Shown in pieces: positions 28,922 through 40,662 of a stretch of DNA of 43,404 nucleotides. The position numbers were made by a program, and so were the translations under genes. The DNA lies in contig VBKI01000082.1 of assembly GCA_005879535.1 (NCBI GenBank), positions 85,059 to 128,462 on the forward strand, written 5' to 3'. The notes beneath the pieces are model-generated. The model was not told the origin of the DNA and ran no database searches. It worked only from the letters and a program-made list of their open reading frames with translations. Every line of letters starts with the position of its first letter. Within the stretch, counting starts at the first letter, position 1. This DNA comes from Deltaproteobacteria bacterium. GTDB taxonomy: Bacteria > Myxococcota > Myxococcia > Myxococcales > 40CM-4-68-19.

Positions 28922-29596
28922 CTACTCTCCAGTGACGATCGCGACGCTGGCGCTGGTTCCAAGCCGGTTCGCGCCTGCTTCCAGCATCCTGCGCGCGTCG
29001 GCGGCCGTCCGCACGCCGCCACTCGCCTTGACGCCGAAGTCGTCGCCGACCACTTGTCGCATCAACGCGACGTCTTCGACCGTGGCTCCGCCCGGGCCGA
29101 ATCCGGTGCTGGTCTTGACGAACGCCGCGCCGGCCGCTTTCGCAAGCGCGCATCCGATCACCTTCCCGGAATGGTTGAGCGCGCCGGTCTCCAGGATCAC
29201 CTTGACCGGACGCGGTCCTGCCACTGCCACGACCGCGCGAATGTCGGCTTCCACGTAAGCGTAGTCCTTCGCCTGCAGCCGGCCGACGTGCAGCACCATG
29301 TCGATCTCCGCCGCGCCGGCGCCGATCGCTTCCTGGGCCTCGGCAACCTTCGCCTGCGTGCTCTCCGTGCCGGAGGGAAATCCCACCACCGCAATGGGCC
29401 GGGTGCGGCAGCCTTCGAGCAGGCGGGCGCACAGCGCGACCTTGCGCGCCGTAACACAAACCGTGGCGAATCCGTAGCTGCGCGCCTCGTCACAGAGCCT
29501 GATCAGGTCCTCGCGAGTGGCGTCGGGTCTGAGCAGGGTATGGTCGATGTACGTCGCCAGATCCCGGTTGCTCCCGATGACGGGCCGATCGGCCAT
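28922..29596 (-). CDS. deoC: Deoxyribose-phosphate aldolase
   Basis: 224 residues, class I aldolase splitting deoxyribose-5-phosphate into glyceraldehyde-3-phosphate and acetaldehyde. Motifs: YIDHTLLRPDAT (about 16-27), VVGFPSGTES, AEIDMVL (active-site Asp), PVKVILETG (about 129-137), FVKTSTGFGPGGAT with the Schiff-base Lys (about 160), and GVKASGGVRT with the second active-site Lys. First gene of deoC-deoB-thioesterase. It is divergent from the metallo-beta-lactamase-fold gene with only 29 bp between, so promoters must overlap coding sequence. Confidence 0.95.
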   Translation of the reverse strand: MADRPVIGSNRDLATYIDHTLLRPDATREDLIRLCDEARSYGFATVCVTARKVALCARLLEGCRTRPIAVVGFPSGTESTQAKVAEAQEAIGAGAAEIDMVLHVGRLQAKDYAYVEADIRAVVAVAGPRPVKVILETGALNHSGKVIGCALAKAAGAAFVKTSTGFGPGGATVEDVALMRQVVGDDFGVKASGGVRTAADARRMLEAGANRLGTSASVAIVTGE

Positions 29597-29625
29597 GGCA
29601 GCGCGCGTTGTACCATGGGGATCCC

Positions 29626-30651
29626 GTGCGCGCCCTTCTCATCGCCCTGCTCTCCGCGGGCTGCTGCGAATTCTCCGGCCCGCGCTGGCACGGCCGCGTC
29701 AGCGACCATTTCGACGGCCAGAGGTTCCACAACCAGATCCCCGGCGAATCGTCGCTGGCGGAGATCGCGCGCTGGCGCCGCCAGCGGCTCCCGGGCGCCT
29801 GGCCCGAGTACGTCGATGCCCCTCCCGCGCCCGCGCCGCCGATCCGTGTCAGCGAGGGCGAGCTGCGCATCACCTTCGTAAACCACGCCACCGTGCTGGT
29901 GCAGATGGACGGGCTGAATGTCCTCACCGATCCGATCTGGGGCGACGTCGCCGGACCGGTGCCCTACCTCTCGCGCAAGCGAAGGAGGCCGCCGGGAATC
30001 CGATTCGAGGATCTGCCGCCCATCGACGTCGTCCTGATCAGCCACGATCACTACGACCACATGGACATTCCCACGCTGCAGCGTCTCTCGGCGCAGCACC
30101 GGCCGCGGTTCGTCGTCGGCCTCGGCCAGGCGGCGCTGCTGGCCAGCGTGGGACTTCACAGGGTCACGGAGCTCGATTGGTGGCAGTGGACGCGAATCGG
30201 CGGAGTCCGCATCTGGGGCGTCCCGGCGCGCCACAACTGCCGCCGCGGCGCCTGCGACAGGAACGCGCGCCTCTGGCTTGGCTTCGTGCTGCGGTCGAGC
30301 TCCGGCGACGTGTACTTCGCGGGCGATACCGGTTATGGGCCGCACTTCCAGGAGATCGCCGAGCGCTTCGGCGGCCCGCGCGTTGCGCTGCTTCCCATCT
30401 CGCCGGGCTTGCCACGGCGCCTGTTCGGAACGGTGCACCTGGATGCCCGCGACGCAGCGATCGCGGCGCGCACGCTGCAGGCGAAGGTGTCGATCCCCAT
30501 CCACTTCGGCACCTTCGCGCAGGGTGACGAGGCGGACGGAGAGGCGGAAGCGAAGCTGCGCCATTCCTTGCGGGAGCCCGGGAGCGCGCGGTTCGTGATC
30601 CTGAAGAACGGCGGATCCTTTACCAGCTCACCAGCGGGGGGAGGCTCATGA
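29626..30651 (+). CDS. Metallo-beta-lactamase-fold hydrolase (NAPE-PLD/UlaG-like), probable lipoprotein
   Basis: 341 residues. Short signal MRALLIALLSAGC with a possible lipobox, then an MBL fold with HDHYDHMD metal motif (about 139-146), the segment PARHNCRRGACDRNARLWLGF that parallels the NAPE-PLD family loop, YFAGDTGYG (metal Asp, about 229-237) and IHFGTF near the C-terminus. Family members hydrolyse phospholipid-type or lactone substrates; the one here is unknown. GTG 29626 with GGGGAT upstream is preferred over an in-frame TTG at 29608 because it yields a clean signal. The 3' end overlaps convergent hemF by 32 bp. Confidence 0.8.
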   Translation: MRALLIALLSAGCCEFSGPRWHGRVSDHFDGQRFHNQIPGESSLAEIARWRRQRLPGAWPEYVDAPPAPAPPIRVSEGELRITFVNHATVLVQMDGLNVLTDPIWGDVAGPVPYLSRKRRRPPGIRFEDLPPIDVVLISHDHYDHMDIPTLQRLSAQHRPRFVVGLGQAALLASVGLHRVTELDWWQWTRIGGVRIWGVPARHNCRRGACDRNARLWLGFVLRSSSGDVYFAGDTGYGPHFQEIAERFGGPRVALLPISPGLPRRLFGTVHLDARDAAIAARTLQAKVSIPIHFGTFAQGDEADGEAEAKLRHSLREPGSARFVILKNGGSFTSSPAGGGS

Positions 30652-31453
30652 AGATGGCGTCGACGTTGCCGCCGCTCTTCAGGCCGAAGAGAGTACCGCG
30701 ATCGTAGATGAGGTTGAACTCGACGTACCGTCCGCGCCAGCGGAGCTGCTCGGCGCGATCGTCGTCGGTCCAGGGAAGCCCGCGACGGCGCTCGACGATG
30801 GGAACGTATGCCGGGAGAAACGCGTCGCCGACGCGCTCGACCAGCTCGCGTTGCTCCTTCCCGCGCAGATAATCGAAGAAGATGCCTCCTACCCCGCGCT
30901 CGGCGTTGCGGTGGGCGATGAAGAAGTACTCGCGCGCCCATTGCGAGAAGCGCGCGTACCGTTCCGCCCCGCAGGTCTGCTGCAGCACGCCGTGGAAGTG
31001 CGCGGTGTCCTCCGGGAAGGGCCGGAACGGCGTCAGATCCATGCCGCCGCCAAACCACGCCGAATCGCCGGCTTCCAGATAACGCACGTTCATGTGGACG
31101 ATGGGCACGAACGGATTCTTCGGATGCAGCACGAGCGACACGCCGGTGGCAAAGAAGGGCTTGCCGGTGATCTCTTCGGGGGTCGGGGGACGAACGTCAT
31201 CCCCGCGCGCCGGCGGCGCCGCGCCGGGAGGCGCCGCCGGGAAGCTCGGCCCCTGCACTGCGGAGAAATTGCAGCCGGCTTTCTCGAACAGCTCGCCGCG
31301 GAGCTCGCTCATCTCTCCGCCGCCTCCGCCCGGGCGCTGCCAGGCGGTGCGGCGGAAAGTCGCCGCCGATCCCTCCAGCTCCTGGAGCCGCGCGACGATG
31401 CGGTTCCGCAGCTCGCGGAACCGCTGCTCAACCTCCTCGCGGAAGCCCTGCAT
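30620..31453 (-). CDS. hemF: Oxygen-dependent coproporphyrinogen III oxidase
   Basis: 277 residues; E. coli HemF is 299. It decarboxylates coproporphyrinogen III to protoporphyrinogen IX using O2, implying aerobic haem synthesis. Motifs: TAWQRPGGGGGEMSELRG, EKAGCNFSAVQG, GVSLVLHPKNPFVPIVHMNVRY, WFGGGMDLTPF, HRNAERGVGGIFFDYL, PIVERR and RGRYVEFNLIYDRGTLFGLKSGG. The protein stops right after MSLPPLVSW, where homologues continue about 20-25 residues (WEYDYxP region), so the C-terminus looks short. The start has AGGAG 6 nt upstream. Third gene after rpsB-tsf, 40 bp gap. Confidence 0.92.
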   Translation of the reverse strand: MQGFREEVEQRFRELRNRIVARLQELEGSAATFRRTAWQRPGGGGGEMSELRGELFEKAGCNFSAVQGPSFPAAPPGAAPPARGDDVRPPTPEEITGKPFFATGVSLVLHPKNPFVPIVHMNVRYLEAGDSAWFGGGMDLTPFRPFPEDTAHFHGVLQQTCGAERYARFSQWAREYFFIAHRNAERGVGGIFFDYLRGKEQRELVERVGDAFLPAYVPIVERRRGLPWTDDDRAEQLRWRGRYVEFNLIYDRGTLFGLKSGGNVDAIFMSLPPLVSW

Positions 31454-31493
31454 GCGCCACTCCTATCATCCGCGCAGGGTTTTTTCGGAGCGG

Positions 31494-32159
31494 CTACTTC
31501 TGTCCGCTGACCGCCGCGCTGACTTCGGCAGCGAAGTCCTTCTGTTCCTTCTTCAGGCCCTCGCCCAGGGCGTACCGCGTGAAGCGGCGCACCTGCATGT
31601 TCTCGCCGATGATGGCGATGGCCGCGTTGATCTCGTCCTGGACCGAGCGCTTCCCTTCCGGGTCGCGGAAGAAGGCCTGCTCGAGCAGGCAGTACTCCTT
31701 GTAGAACTTCTCGATCTTCCCGGGGATGATCTTGTCGAGCATCGCCTCCGGCTTGCCCTGCTCGCGAAGCTGCGCGCGGTGAACGCTCTTCTCCTGATCG
31801 AGCTCCGCCGCGGGCACCTCTTCGCGGCGCAGCCACCTCGGATTGCTCCAGGCGATCTGCATCGCGATGTCCTTCACCAGCGCCTGGAACTTCTCGTTGC
31901 GGGCAGTGAAGTCGGTCTCGCAGTTCACCTCGACGAGCACGCCGATCTTTCCGCCCAGGTGGATGTAGGAACCAACCGCGCCTTCGGTCGCGCTCCGCCC
32001 CGCCTTCTTCCCGGCGGTGGCGAGGCCCTTCTCGCGCAGCCAGGTGATCGCCTTGTCGACGTCGCCCGACGATTCGACCAGCGCCTTCTTGCAATCCATC
32101 ATCCCCGCGCCGGTCTTCTCGCGCAGGTCCTTCACCATCGCCGAAGTCACTTCTGCCAT
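31494..32159 (-). CDS. tsf: Translation elongation factor Ts
   Basis: 221 residues, typical for this phylum. It regenerates EF-Tu-GTP. The UBA-like N-terminus is VKDLREKTGAGMMDCKKAL (about 9-27); the EF-Tu contact VEVNCETDFTARNEKF (about 76-91) is intact. The ATG is 6 bp after the rpsB stop with GGAGG inside the end of rpsB, the normal rpsB-tsf arrangement. Confidence 0.96.
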   Translation of the reverse strand: MAEVTSAMVKDLREKTGAGMMDCKKALVESSGDVDKAITWLREKGLATAGKKAGRSATEGAVGSYIHLGGKIGVLVEVNCETDFTARNEKFQALVKDIAMQIAWSNPRWLRREEVPAAELDQEKSVHRAQLREQGKPEAMLDKIIPGKIEKFYKEYCLLEQAFFRDPEGKRSVQDEINAAIAIIGENMQVRRFTRYALGEGLKKEQKDFAAEVSAAVSGQK

Positions 32160-32165
32160 TGCGAC

Positions 32166-33151
32166 CTACTCCTCCGTCTTCGCTTCACCGTCCGCCGGCG
32201 GCTCGCCGCCGCCCAAGGTCGGCTTGTGCTCCACGATCGGTCCCGGCGGCGGCTCGGTGTCGGCGCGCATCATCGGGCGGCGATCGCCTCCGCGCCCTCC
32301 GCGCGCACCGCCGCGACGTCCGTCGCGCCGTCCGCGGCGCTCGGATGCGTTGTCGCGGTCCTCGCTTTCCTCCGCCTCGGCCTGCGGCTCGCCGGCGTGG
32401 TGCGCCTGGTAGCGCGCCTTGCCCTCGATGGCCGCGTCCGCGATCTTGGCGCAGAAGAGCCGGATGGAGCGGATGGCGTCGTCGTTGCCGGGGATGACGT
32501 AGTCGATGCCCTCGGGATCGCAGTTCGTGTCGACCAACGCGACGATGGGAATGCCGAGGCGCGTCGCCTCGTGGATGGCGATGTGCTCCTTCTTCGGGTC
32601 GATCACGAAGAGACAACCCGGAAGCCGCGTCATCTCCTGGATGCCGCCCAGGTTCTTCTTCAGCTTCTCCATCTCGTTCTGGAGCAAGGCGACTTCCTTC
32701 TTGGGCAGCTTCTCGAAGGTGCCGTCGGCGGCCATCTTCTCCAGCGTCTTGAGCCGGTCGATGCCGCTCTTGATGGTACCACGTAGAACTGGCCGGACCG
32801 CGTCGCTTCCTCGACCACGGCATCCTGCGCCTGCTTCTTGGTGCCGACGAAGAGGACGGAGCCGCCGCGGGAGCAGACGTCGCTGACGAACTTGAACGCC
32901 TCGCGGGCCAGCTTCACCGTCTTCTGCAGATCGACGATGTAGATACCGTTGCGGGCGCCGAAGATGTACGGCTTCATCTTCGGATTCCAGCGCTTGGTCT
33001 GGTGCCCGAAGTGGACGCCGGCCTCGAGCAGCTGACGCATGGTGATGCCCTGCGCGGGCTGCATCGCCTGCTGCATGCCGGTGGCGTCGGCGCCGACCGG
33101 AATGGGCGCTGTGGGTGTGGGTGTGCTCGGCTCTATTGTCTCTGTCATCAT
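32166..33151 (-). pseudogene. rpsB: 30S ribosomal protein S2, interrupted by an apparent deletion
   Basis: The N-terminal part (33151-32780) reads [28 protein letters not shown] through [10 protein letters not shown]; the C-terminal part (32779-32166) resumes as [14 protein letters not shown] in another frame. The conserved block between (about NQRWLGGMLTNF, 12-13 residues) is missing, i.e. a loss of about 37 bp that also shifts the frame, with palindrome GGTACC at the junction. S2 is essential, so an assembly error is the likeliest cause unless another copy exists. ATG 33151 follows GGAGGA by 7 nt. About 36 residues precede the S2 core (Thr/Pro-rich), and the C-terminus carries an Arg/Gly-rich tail ([16 protein letters not shown]), both unusual. 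The 143 bases between this start and the broken SDR gene hold the leader; no clear promoter was recognised. Confidence 0.85.
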
Positions 33152-33294
33152 CGTTTCTTCCTCCACCCCCGTCGCGCCAAAGCGGGCCCTTGCGGGAACC
33201 CCGCCCTGATCGGGAGGTGTGCGTATTTGTGGTGCGGAACAGCTGGACCCATCCGAAAAGATCCCCGGAAGGGAGCGGCGATCTAACAGGATCA

Positions 33295-34130
33295 GGGCCC
33301 ACCACGTAGCGCGATTCTTCCGAGGCGAGAAAGACGTAGGAGGGTGCCAGCTCCGCGGGCTGCGCCGGCCGCTCCATCGGATATCCCTTGCCGAATTGCT
33401 CGTTCTTCTCCTTCTTGAACGAAGAGACCACGAGGGGCGTCCACACCGGCCCGGGTGCGACGCAGTTCACGCGGATTCCGCGCTCGATCAGTCCCTTTGC
33501 GAGGCCCTTGGTGAAGGCGACGATCGCTCCCTTGGTCGCCGCGTAGTCGAGGATGGCGGGGCTCGGATGGTACGCCTGGACGGATGCCGTGTTGATGATG
33601 ACCGCGCCCGGCTTCATCCAACGCAGCGCGTGGCGGACCAGGTGGAACATCGCCTCGATGTTCACCGCGAAAGTCCGCCGGATCCGCTCCGCGTCGATGT
33701 CCTCGAACTTCTCGATCTGCTTGCCCTGGAACGCGGCGTTGTTGACGAGAATGTCGATGCGCCCGAATTCGCGGGCGGCGGCCTCGACCACGCGGGCGCA
33801 CTGCGGCTCTTCGGCGAGGTCGCCCGCGACCAGGACTACGCGCCGGCCCGAGGCCTCGACCACGCGCTGGGTCTCGCGCGCGTCCTCGTGCTCGTTCCAG
33901 TACGCGATCACGATGTCCGCCCCTTCGCGCGCGAACGCGAGTGCGACGGCGCGACCGATCCCGCTGTCGCCGCCGGTGATCAGCGCCACCTTGTCCTTCA
34001 GGCGGCCGAATCCCTTGTACGAGCTCTCGCCGTAATCGGGGCGCGGCTCCATCGCCTGCTCGCTGCCGGGCGGCTGTTGCTCCTGGGGTGGAAAGGGCGG
34101 AGTCGGTCCCTTCTGCTTGGGGTTTGCCAT
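33295..34130 (-). pseudogene. Short-chain dehydrogenase (YghA/YhdF type), 3' end missing
   Basis: NAD(P)-dependent SDR with TGGDSGIG cofactor loop (52-59), NNAA (130-133), NTAS with catalytic Ser (about 183), Y196 and K200 (YAATK), and [12 protein letters not shown]. The N-terminal 40 residues with Pro/Gln-rich sequence and [17 protein letters not shown] are typical of the 'glucose/ribitol dehydrogenase' subgroup; the substrate is unknown. Similarity stops at residue 278 (SRYVVG), where homologues need about 10-15 more residues and a stop. Instead the frame runs on without a stop through the rpsB leader. The junction lies on GGGCCC at 33295-33300. A deletion or misassembly is likely; the enzyme core is complete up to that point. 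Confidence 0.75.
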
Positions 34131-34231
34131 GCGCGGAAGCTGCGCATGACGGTGAACGGCGGCATCGCTCGCGGGCGCGGGGCCGGCGTGGCCGATTCGG
34201 AGAGCTGGCCGTCGATTTCGGGGGAGTTCCA

Positions 34232-34621
34232 ATGGCCCGAAAGCAGAGCCACCTGCTGGCCCTTGCTCTCGCCGCGATGTCGGCGGCGGGTTGTTCCTTC
34301 GTCTTCGTCAGGCCGACGCCGACGGTCTCGACCGGGTCGGGCGCGGTCGTCTGTGGCACGATGGTCGCCCCCGACCTCGACGTGTTCGCGACGCTGGGCC
34401 TGGCCCTCGGCGGCGGTATGGTGAACGGGGTTCGCCACGCCTTTTGCGAGACATCCGAGAACACCCGGCCATGCGGGAGCAATGTCCCCGCGTACATCCC
34501 CGCCATGATCGCTGCGGCTTCTTCGCTCTATGGCTTCTGGGCGGTGAGCTACTGCGAACGCGAGCTCGAGAAGCTTTCGAAGGACGCCGCCCAACCATTC
34601 CCGGCGAAAGCGGGGCCGTGA
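34232..34621 (+). CDS. Small lipoprotein of unknown function
   Basis: 129 residues. Lipoprotein signal [21 protein letters not shown] with lipobox SAAGC (Cys21). The mature part has a glycine-rich hydrophobic stretch (about 50-60), several Cys and a second hydrophobic segment (about 85-105; [17 protein letters not shown]), so it may sit in the membrane. No family recognised. GGGGAG lies about 6 nt before the ATG. It is divergent from the SDR gene (101 bp) and 40 bp before the DUF2339 gene. Confidence 0.6.
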   Translation: MARKQSHLLALALAAMSAAGCSFVFVRPTPTVSTGSGAVVCGTMVAPDLDVFATLGLALGGGMVNGVRHAFCETSENTRPCGSNVPAYIPAMIAAASSLYGFWAVSYCERELEKLSKDAAQPFPAKAGP

Positions 34622-34661
34622 ACTTGACCGTCGAGGGAAGCCGCGGATGCTGGAGGCATCT

Positions 34662-36584
34662 ATGTCCGAAGACGGGAATCCGCGTTCGCTGGAAGGTCGC
34701 GTTGCGGCACTCGAATGGGAAGTCCGGCAGCTCCGGGGCGAGCTGATCCGGACGCAGGGCGCGGGCAGTCGTCCGTCCGGCGCGCCGCCGCCACTCGCCG
34801 CCGCCGCGGTCGAGGCCCGCTTCGATACGTCCGCTCCTGCACGCTCGACGGCGTCGTCGTCGCGACCAGCGGTCGAGGCACGTTCTGCATCGCGGGCATC
34901 GCCGCTCGACCTCGAGACGCTGGTCGGTCGCTACGGCATGCTCGGGCTCGCAACGCTGCTGGCGCTCGCCGCGATCGGGACGTTCGTGAGCTGGGCCGTC
35001 GCCCGCGGGCTGCTCGGGCCGACGACGCGCGTGGCGGTGGGCCTCGTCGCTGCCGCAGCGATCGCCGCCGCTGGCCTGAAGCTGCGTTCGCGCTCGCGCT
35101 CGTTCGGCGATAGCCTCCTCGCGCTGGCGCTCGCCGCTGTCCACGTCTGCGCCTGGGCGGCGGGGCCGTCGCTGGGACTCGTCCCGGCGCCGCTGGCCCT
35201 CGCGTTCTCCGCTCTGTCGTCCGTCGCGCTCGGCGCATTCGCACTCCTCGAAGCAGACGAGCCGCTCTGGTGCGTCGGGTTTGGCGGCGCGTGCGTCGCG
35301 CCGTTCGTCACCAGCACGGGCCAGGGGACGGCGCCCATGCTCGCGGCGTACGCCACCGCGGTTCTGGTGGCCGGCGGGTCGGGATTGGCATCGCGGCGCT
35401 GGTTCGTGGCCGGCCGCATCTTCGCCGCTGGAACGACGCTGTTCGTCGTCGCGCTTCTCGCAATGCCGGCGGCGCAGAACGCGCCGCTATTCGCCGTCGG
35501 GCTGCCTCTGGTGGTCGCCGGCTTCGCGGTTCTCCCATTCGCGCGCGGCGAAGTGCTGCGTCCGCGCTTGCGGACCATGGGGCTTCTCGCGGCGGTCGCA
35601 TCGGTTCGTCTCGCCATTGCACCGCTGCAATGGATGGGAGCCTCCGGAGCGGCCATTGCCGTTGGGATCGCCGGGTGCGCCTGGCTTGTCCTCCTCGAGC
35701 TCTCCGACGGAGAACCTGCGGGCAGGCTGCTCGACGGTCTGGGCGAGTCCGAGGAAGGCCCGGCAGCGTGGATCGACGGCGCGGTCCTTCCGGGACTGTT
35801 CCTCGCCGCTCTGGGCATCGTTCTCGGTCGAGATGCGGCGCCTGCCTTCGGCGTCGCGGCAATCGTTCTGCTTGCGTCCGCCGCGCGGCGGTCGGAGGCG
35901 GTGCGCGATGCGCTCGCGGCGAGCACCTGGGCCGCGGCGATGACTGCGACGTGGCTGACCACCGGAACAGTCCCGACGCTCGCCGTATCGTCGCTGGCCT
36001 GGGCGTCGATCGTCCTCGTCTGGCTCGGACTTCTCTGGGTGCCGAGCGCGACCTGGATGTGGACCTCGCGTCTCTCGCTGACCGCCGTCGGCCTCTGGGC
36101 GCTGGCGCTCTTCGCGGTGCGGCCGCAGTACGAGCTCATTCCGCTGGCGTCCGTCGAGTCGGCCTCCGCCTTCGCGGTCGCGCTGGCCTGGGCCGCTGCG
36201 GCCCATGCGGCGCGGAAGGACGACGACGAATTTTCGCGATTCAGCGCGCGCGCAGGTCTCGGGGCGTTTCTCTTCCTCTGGGGCCATCACGAGCTGGTCC
36301 ACGCCATCTCGCCGAACGCGTCGTCCTTGCTCCTGATCGGCTACTATGCCGTCACCAGCGTCGGGTTCGTCGGCTGGGGACGGGCGCGGCATTCGGCGCG
36401 TCTCCGGCGCATCGGCCTGGGCCTCGGCCTGATCGCCGCCTTCCTCGCTTTGCGGGGCGCGTGGCAATTGCCCTCCGCCGGCACGCGGATCGCGGCGTAT
36501 CTGCTGGTCAGCGTCTTCCTGCTCGGGATCGCCTGGTGGTACCGGCAGCCTGACGAAGAGGCCATGCCTCAGACCGTTCACTGA
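34662..36584 (+). CDS. DUF2339 multi-pass membrane protein
   Basis: 640 residues. A coiled-coil N-terminus (about 8-35; [19 protein letters not shown]) and a low-complexity linker precede about 18-20 hydrophobic helices to the C-terminus. [26 protein letters not shown] followed by [17 protein letters not shown] matches the start of the DUF2339 membrane region. Function unknown; inner membrane. ATG 34662 has GGAGG 5 nt upstream and is preferred over the in-frame ATG at 34647. Its last 7 bases overlap the convergent ppk2 gene. Confidence 0.78.
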   Translation: MSEDGNPRSLEGRVAALEWEVRQLRGELIRTQGAGSRPSGAPPPLAAAAVEARFDTSAPARSTASSSRPAVEARSASRASPLDLETLVGRYGMLGLATLLALAAIGTFVSWAVARGLLGPTTRVAVGLVAAAAIAAAGLKLRSRSRSFGDSLLALALAAVHVCAWAAGPSLGLVPAPLALAFSALSSVALGAFALLEADEPLWCVGFGGACVAPFVTSTGQGTAPMLAAYATAVLVAGGSGLASRRWFVAGRIFAAGTTLFVVALLAMPAAQNAPLFAVGLPLVVAGFAVLPFARGEVLRPRLRTMGLLAAVASVRLAIAPLQWMGASGAAIAVGIAGCAWLVLLELSDGEPAGRLLDGLGESEEGPAAWIDGAVLPGLFLAALGIVLGRDAAPAFGVAAIVLLASAARRSEAVRDALAASTWAAAMTATWLTTGTVPTLAVSSLAWASIVLVWLGLLWVPSATWMWTSRLSLTAVGLWALALFAVRPQYELIPLASVESASAFAVALAWAAAAHAARKDDDEFSRFSARAGLGAFLFLWGHHELVHAISPNASSLLLIGYYAVTSVGFVGWGRARHSARLRRIGLGLGLIAAFLALRGAWQLPSAGTRIAAYLLVSVFLLGIAWWYRQPDEEAMPQTVH

Positions 36585-37367
36585 CTCGATTCGGGGTGTT
36601 CGGCGCGCCACGCCCTCAGGTCGCGGCGCACGAGCTTTCCCTGCTCATCGAGCACCTGTCGCCACGCCGTGCGGTGCGGCCGCATCGCTGCGGCGACTGC
36701 TTCGGCGACGAGCAGATTGCGGTACCACTTCGCGTTCGCCGGGACGACGATCCACGGCGCGTCCTTCGACGCGCATTTACCGATCGCGTCCTCGTAAGCC
36801 TCGGTGTAGTCGTCCCAGCGTTCGCGGTCCTTCCAGTCCTCGACGCTCAACTTCCAGGCGTCGTTCGGGTCCTTCTCGCGCTCGAGCAGCCGCTCCCTCT
36901 GCTCCTCCTTCGTGATGTGGAGGAAGAACTTGAGGACGATGCACCCGTCCTTCGCGAGAGTGCGCTCGAGCCCGTTGATCAAGTCGTACCGCTCCTTCCA
37001 GATTGCCGGCGCGACGAGCTTCTTCACTCGCGCGACCAGCACGTCTTCGTAGTGCGAGCGGTTGAAGATCCCGACCTCGCCCGCGCGGGGTGCGCGCTTG
37101 TGCACGCGCCAGAGGAAGTCGTGCTGCCCCTCCTCGGTCGTCGGCACGCCGAAGCTCGTCACCATGATCCCGCGCATCGCGCCCCTGCAGCACCATCAGG
37201 ACCGAATGCGTGCGGGAGCCCCACATCAGGTCTTGTAGCTCGAACAGCTCGCTGCTCAGCTTGTCGAACCGATCCCGCGCCTCCCCCTTCTTCATCGAGT
37301 CGGGAGGATCGGTGGGAATGTCGTCCAGCTTGAGCTTCGCCGGCGCGTCGAACCTCTGGAGCTTCAT
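36578..37367 (-). pseudogene. PPK2-type polyphosphate kinase, interrupted at the Walker A motif
   Basis: Two reading frames together make a PPK2-family kinase that moves phosphate between polyphosphate and nucleotides. The N-terminal frame (37367-37173) ends at [10 protein letters not shown]; the second frame (from about 37171 to 36578) starts [14 protein letters not shown] and carries [29 protein letters not shown] (Walker B/lid region) and the normal C-terminus. Homologues have about 18-20 residues between, including the Walker A end SGKDGTIR and NPQG. These are missing and the frame is shifted. The junction lies in CGCG-CAT-CGCG (37171-37181). As written it cannot make active enzyme; misassembly is possible. 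It starts 3 nt after the secA stop, so it is likely co-transcribed with secA. Confidence 0.8.
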
Positions 37368-37370
37368 CGC

Positions 37371-40313
<2,943 letters not shown>

Positions 40314-40336
40314 GGTCTGCCCTGCGGAAAAGGGGG

Positions 40337-40353
40337 TGCGCGCAAAGCGCGCA
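40337..40353 (-). promoter_or_regulatory. Hairpin in the secA leader
   Basis: A 7-bp perfect inverted repeat TGCGCGC-TTT-GCGCGCA in the 66-bp gap between the small exported ORF and secA, ending 24 nt before the secA ATG. It is preceded by a partial repeat of the same CGCTTTGCG unit, so alternative pairings are possible. It does not itself cover the AGGG ribosome binding site. Confidence 0.45.
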
Positions 40354-40379
40354 AAGCGAACCCGGAGAAGCGGCGTGGC

Positions 40380-40655
40380 TCAGGCGGCGGGCGGGGCCTG
40401 GCTGGGCGCGGGGCCGGAGGGCGAGCGGAAGATCGACGGTGCGCGGACGGTATCTGCCCGCTGGACGCCGCGCTCGACGCACAGCCCCTTTGCGGCGGGG
40501 TTGTGCGCCACGCGGCCGCCATAGCTTTCGACGTGCTGGGCTACCGAGTCGGCGGAGACCGCCGCGGCGGCCGCGAAGGACGAGATCGGCAGCGCACCGG
40601 CGGGAGCGAGCCCCACCAGCACTGCCGCGCACGCCGCCGCCACTCTGCCGCGCAT
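40380..40655 (-). CDS. Small exported leader-like protein upstream of secA (SecM-like candidate)
   Basis: 91 residues, no recognised family. A signal peptide (MRGR, then a hydrophobic core about 5-22) is followed by an Ala-rich stretch and a short hydrophilic region. The C-terminus is Pro-rich: RAPS at 71-74 and GPAPSQAPPAA at 81-91. It lies 66 bp upstream of secA on the same strand, as secM does in E. coli, with a hairpin in between. Known arrest peptides that watch secretion (SecM, ApdA/ApdP types) have a signal sequence and a C-terminal RAGP or RAPP motif; the exact motif is not present here, only QAPP and RAPS. A consensus -35 and a weak -10 place the transcription start almost at its ATG, suggesting a nearly leaderless message. 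Existence of the gene is likely; the arrest role is inference. Confidence 0.5.
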   Translation of the reverse strand: MRGRVAAACAAVLVGLAPAGALPISSFAAAAAVSADSVAQHVESYGGRVAHNPAAKGLCVERGVQRADTVRAPSIFRSPSGPAPSQAPPAA

Positions 40656-40662
40656 TCGAGGA

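Noticed and set aside
33152-33294. A riboswitch or S2-binding leader before rpsB
   Set aside because: Short GC-rich inverted repeats exist, but I could not match them to a known leader, and the upstream edge is an uncertain junction.
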